Shown here in pieces: positions 32,294 to 32,507 of a DNA stretch of 32,507 bases. The stretch is from the NCBI GenBank assembly GCA_028291365.1, contig JAQGIE010000176.1:1-32507 (forward strand), read 5' to 3'. Source of the DNA: Rhodospirillales bacterium (GTDB lineage: Bacteria > Pseudomonadota > Alphaproteobacteria > BOG-932 > Roseiterribacteraceae). Each line of letters begins with the position of its first letter. The first letter of the stretch is position 1. A model generated the notes under the pieces. It made no database searches, was not told the DNA's origin, and saw nothing but the letters and a program-made list of their open reading frames with translations. Both the position numbers and the translations under genes were made by a program.

Positions 32294-32507
32294 ACGACGC
32301 CGCATTGAAAACCGACACGCAACAGATCGTGGTCGACGAAGTCTTTCCACACGCGCCGGAGACGATCTGGAAAACGCTGACCACCGGCGAGCTCATCGGC
32401 CGCTAGCTGATGGCGCCGACCGGGTTCGAGCCGGTGAAAGGCAAGCACTTCACCTTCCAGACCAGCCCGCCGGTGCGTGGGACGGGACCATTCGCTGCCA
32501 GGTGTTG
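32290..32507 (+). pseudogene. AHSA1/SRPBCC-domain gene, broken and cut by the window end
   Basis: The start overlaps the arsR stop by ATGA, the standard arsR-SRPBCC pair. Translation gives MNDAALKTDTQQIVVDEVFP... up to GELIGR, then TAG at 32404-32406 where the family has Trp (xRWLM). The same frame continues LMAPTGFEPVKGKHFTFQT, then shifts by one base near 32465-32480: the next segment AWDGTIRCQVL is in another frame. Two lesions in 80 codons imply a pseudogene or, since this is the end of the sequence, assembly or read errors. If intact it would be a START-like ligand-binding protein. Confidence 0.8.

Noticed and set aside
32404-32406. TAG read as a recoded sense codon
   Set aside because: No recoding element is visible, and a downstream frameshift in the same gene makes decay or sequence error simpler.

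Overview
The window is a GC-rich chromosomal segment of a Gram-negative bacterium, most likely an alphaproteobacterium. The grounds are the valine-catabolism genes, a TonB-dependent receptor, intergenic palindromes of the GTCATGCCCGGGC type that are common in that class, and two sites resembling the class-specific EcfG stress promoter (GGAAC, 16-17 nt, CGTT). These clues are indirect and I do not name a genus. I saw no rRNA, tRNA, CRISPR array, insertion sequence or phage gene.

Left part (1-13.6 kb), metabolism. A 5'-truncated molybdopterin hydroxylase subunit converges on a minus-strand operon of mmsA, mmsB and a branched-chain-amino-acid-type ABC binding protein; a LysR regulator diverges from mmsA. 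Next come mtnK and mtnA (overlapping by 1 nt) and a fused class II aldolase/short-chain dehydrogenase. Together these three genes look like a route that breaks methylthioribose or 5-deoxyribose into DHAP plus an aldehyde that the fused dehydrogenase could process. Two adjacent transglutaminase-like genes follow, the second without an obvious catalytic histidine.

Middle part (13.6-24.1 kb). A secreted HEXXH/RTX/DUF4214 protein and a small secreted protein of unknown function come first. A second LysR gene (minus strand) then diverges from a plus-strand cluster of VOC protein, methyltransferase, 98-aa protein, two-domain cupin, TonB receptor and MFS transporter. The divergent promoter holds a clean LysR box. 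The cluster reads as uptake and conversion of one unidentified small molecule. Palindromic repeats punctuate it, and one is translated as part of the MFS protein's N-terminus.

Right part (24.1-32.5 kb), envelope and stress. There is a charged periplasmic protein, a glycine-zipper lipoprotein and a sensor histidine kinase divergent from a hemerythrin-domain protein. The plus-strand members have EcfG-like promoter candidates.

The most unusual locus is 27.5-31.3 kb. A coiled-coil plus beta-barrel outer-membrane protein converges on a four-gene minus-strand operon: a Thr/Asn/Ser-rich repeat protein, a 114-aa protein, a Sec-exported C39 peptidase and a 178-aa protein. The 114-aa and 178-aa proteins each carry a textbook double-glycine leader (LxxxELxx[L/M]xGG) directly after a Sec signal peptide, with the matching C39 protease encoded between them. 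The parts list recalls the Pseudomonas Fap amyloid system (FapD C39-like, FapF coiled-coil/barrel), but the subunits are different. The window ends with an apparently leaderless arsR gene under two abutting palindromes, overlapping a broken AHSA1/SRPBCC gene.
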